DNA from: Aquimarina sp. Aq78 | GTDB taxonomy: Bacteria; Bacteroidota; Bacteroidia; Flavobacteriales; Flavobacteriaceae | NCBI RefSeq assembly: GCF_900299525.1 | Contig: NZ_OMKA01000024.1 | Span: 186,001-250,000, forward strand | Direction: 5' to 3' | DNA length: 64,000 nucleotides | In this document: positions 62,996 through 64,000 of the stretch, one piece after another | How positions within the stretch are numbered: position 1 is the stretch's first letter | Layout: each line of letters begins with the position of its first letter | The notes under the pieces: model-generated | Seen by the model: the letters and a program-made list of their open reading frames with translations, nothing else | Database searches by the model: none | What the model was told of the DNA's origin: nothing | Made by a program: the position numbers and the translations under genes

Positions 62996-63760
62996 TTAGA
63001 ATAAAGTGCCTTGTGCTTTTTTGTAGTTAGTTACCAAGATTTCGATTCTACGATTTTTAAGGTTTCTCCTTTCCCCAATAATATTTATATTCAGGCTTCT
63101 TTCTCTTGCTTGTTTCAGTATAAATGGATGATTGAATTCACTCATTGCCCAGTTAACTCCACTTTTATTTAGAACTTCAAAAAGATCGAAACTATCTCTC
63201 TCTGTAAAACCTGTTTGATAATTATTATTGGTATCTAAGTAAGGAGGATCGCAATAACAAAATGTTTGTATTTTCTCTTTCTCTCCTTTAAAGCTTATTT
63301 TTTTGAAGACATTTCTGAAATCAGTATTCATGAACTCTGATCCAAAAATAAAATCATGTGTTTCATTTATCTTTTTCATAACGAGCTCTAATGTATTTCC
63401 ATTGTTAAATCGTAATGTTTCAGGTTTACCCATGTATCCGAAGTTTGAGAGAAACAAGAATCGTATTGCTTTTAAAACGGGTTTTATTTCTTGATTCAGT
63501 TTCCAATGATTCCATAAATCTTCACTTATAGGCATCTTTTTTAAATATTCTTTTAATTCATCTTGTTTGTGGATCACCACCATAAACAGATTGAAAACAT
63601 CACTATCATTATCATTTAGAATGTTATACCTCGCTTTTGGTTTGTTAAAAAACATTCCTCCAGCACCGAAAAACGGTTCGATATAGATTTTATGTTCAGG
63701 AAAATATCCTTGAATTTTCTTAGCTAATTTTTTCTTGTTTCCAAGTCTCCTTAAAATCAT
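62996..63760 (-). CDS. DNA adenine methylase (Dam/D12 class)
   Basis: 254 residues. The SAM-binding motif is IEPFFGAGGMFF (27-38); the catalytic motif is CDPPY (near 172-176), followed by the usual downstream parts (SEFNHP, RRNLKNRRIEILVTNY). N6-adenine methylation in a phage protects its DNA or affects gene control. The recognition site is not readable. Sits with small early-type genes at the right of the cargo block. Confidence 0.9.
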   Translation of the reverse strand: MILRRLGNKKKLAKKIQGYFPEHKIYIEPFFGAGGMFFNKPKARYNILNDNDSDVFNLFMVVIHKQDELKEYLKKMPISEDLWNHWKLNQEIKPVLKAIRFLFLSNFGYMGKPETLRFNNGNTLELVMKKINETHDFIFGSEFMNTDFRNVFKKISFKGEKEKIQTFCYCDPPYLDTNNNYQTGFTERDSFDLFEVLNKSGVNWAMSEFNHPFILKQARERSLNINIIGERRNLKNRRIEILVTNYKKAQGTLF

Positions 63761-63763
63761 TTT

Positions 63764-63949
63764 TCATGGTTTCCTTAATAGCTCCCTTGCTACTAAAAAT
63801 CCGCTGGTTAGTTCTAAAGTCATCAAAATATAGATGATGATTTTTCGTGATATTTCTTTATTGATCCAATATGAATCTAAAGCAATAGAAGTTAAAAGCA
63901 TCAATAAAAAAGTTACTATAATGGTTGTAAGTAGATATATCAATTTCAT
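63764..63949 (-). CDS. Small membrane protein, 61 residues
   Basis: Two hydrophobic helices (about 3-22 and 36-55) with a short polar loop and a basic tail. It starts 3 bases upstream of the methylase gene and is translationally close to it. No family is recognised. Confidence 0.5.
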   Translation of the reverse strand: MKLIYLLTTIIVTFLLMLLTSIALDSYWINKEISRKIIIYILMTLELTSGFLVARELLRKP

Positions 63950-63965
63950 TTTCCTAAGTATATTT

Positions 63966-64000
63966 TTAAACTGTTCCTAAAGCTCCTGATAGAGCTATAT
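63966..64000 (-). CDS. 3' end of a gene cut by the window edge
   Basis: On the minus strand a frame enters from the right and ends at TAA (63966-63968), giving a C-terminus IALSGALGTV. It lies 17 bases before the next start, consistent with the compact phage operon. An alternative frame ending TGA overlaps the next ATG. Too short to identify. Confidence 0.3.
   Translation of the reverse strand, partial: IALSGALGTV

Larger units (their letters stand above)
38946..64000 (-). mobile_element. HK97-like siphoprophage, left part (continues past window)
   Basis: The left end is taken as the tRNA-Arg scar. From 42922 rightward a full late region lies on one strand in the order lysis, tail fibre-like, tape measure, tail chaperones, tail tube, tail terminator, connectors, capsid, protease, portal. 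No sheath gene is seen, so a non-contractile tail is expected. Accessory genes occupy both ends of the visible part. Integrase, repressor, terminase and the intact tRNA are not in the window. Confidence 0.8.

Overview
The window comes from a low-GC member of Bacteroidetes, most likely a marine Flavobacteriaceae (Aquimarina-like is a guess). It has a SusC/SusD pair, hybrid two-component (HTCS) regulators, lipoproteins with flavobacterial signal peptides, LytTR regulators and the dispersed intergenic palindromes of that family. No complete tRNA, rRNA, CRISPR array or insertion sequence was found.

Layout. (1) 1-17854 is a polysaccharide utilisation locus for an amino-sugar glycan: the start of a divergent HTCS sensor, a Tat-exported GH109-type alpha-N-acetylgalactosaminidase, SusC, SusD, a large FG-GAP/ASPIC lipoprotein, a DUF3472 lipoprotein, a GHMP (galactokinase-like) kinase, a sugar nucleotidyltransferase, an SSS symporter and a NagB-PIG-L fusion whose NagB half lacks the usual catalytic Asp. 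(2) 17918-24043 holds a LytS/LytT two-component pair and a cluster of an SMP-30-like protein, a DUF5916 outer-membrane protein and a DUF4405 membrane protein. (3) 24.2-33.2 kb is a possible island bounded by two similar repeats, each a terminator hairpin joined to a degenerate tRNA 3' end. It holds an unknown lipoprotein, an astacin protease that sits between the two broken ends of a serine hydrolase/BTRD1 gene, an esterase lipoprotein and an orphan HTCS regulator. (4) 33840-38406 is an operon for a putative tripartite alpha-helical pore-forming toxin (two HBL-like components and a smaller third one), preceded by a membrane-anchored LytTR regulator. (5) From a displaced 3' half of tRNA-Arg(ACG) at 38946-38992 to the window end lies the left part of an HK97-like siphoprophage, all on the minus strand.

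Reading left to right, the prophage has an accessory (moron) block (39.1-42.8 kb), a lysis cassette (putative u-spanin, DUF5675 protein, holin), tail fibre-like genes, tape measure, a tail chaperone pair with a lambda-type GGGAAAG frameshift site, tail tube, connectors, capsid, protease and portal. A second accessory block (57.8-62.5 kb) with cassette-like intergenic repeats lies where the terminase would be expected. A Dam-type methylase and small genes follow. Terminase, integrase and the intact tRNA-Arg are predicted beyond 64 kb.

The best candidate for an undescribed system is the toxin operon with its membrane LytTR switch. The tRNA scars, the programmed frameshift, the u-spanin and the split serine hydrolase are also worth checking.
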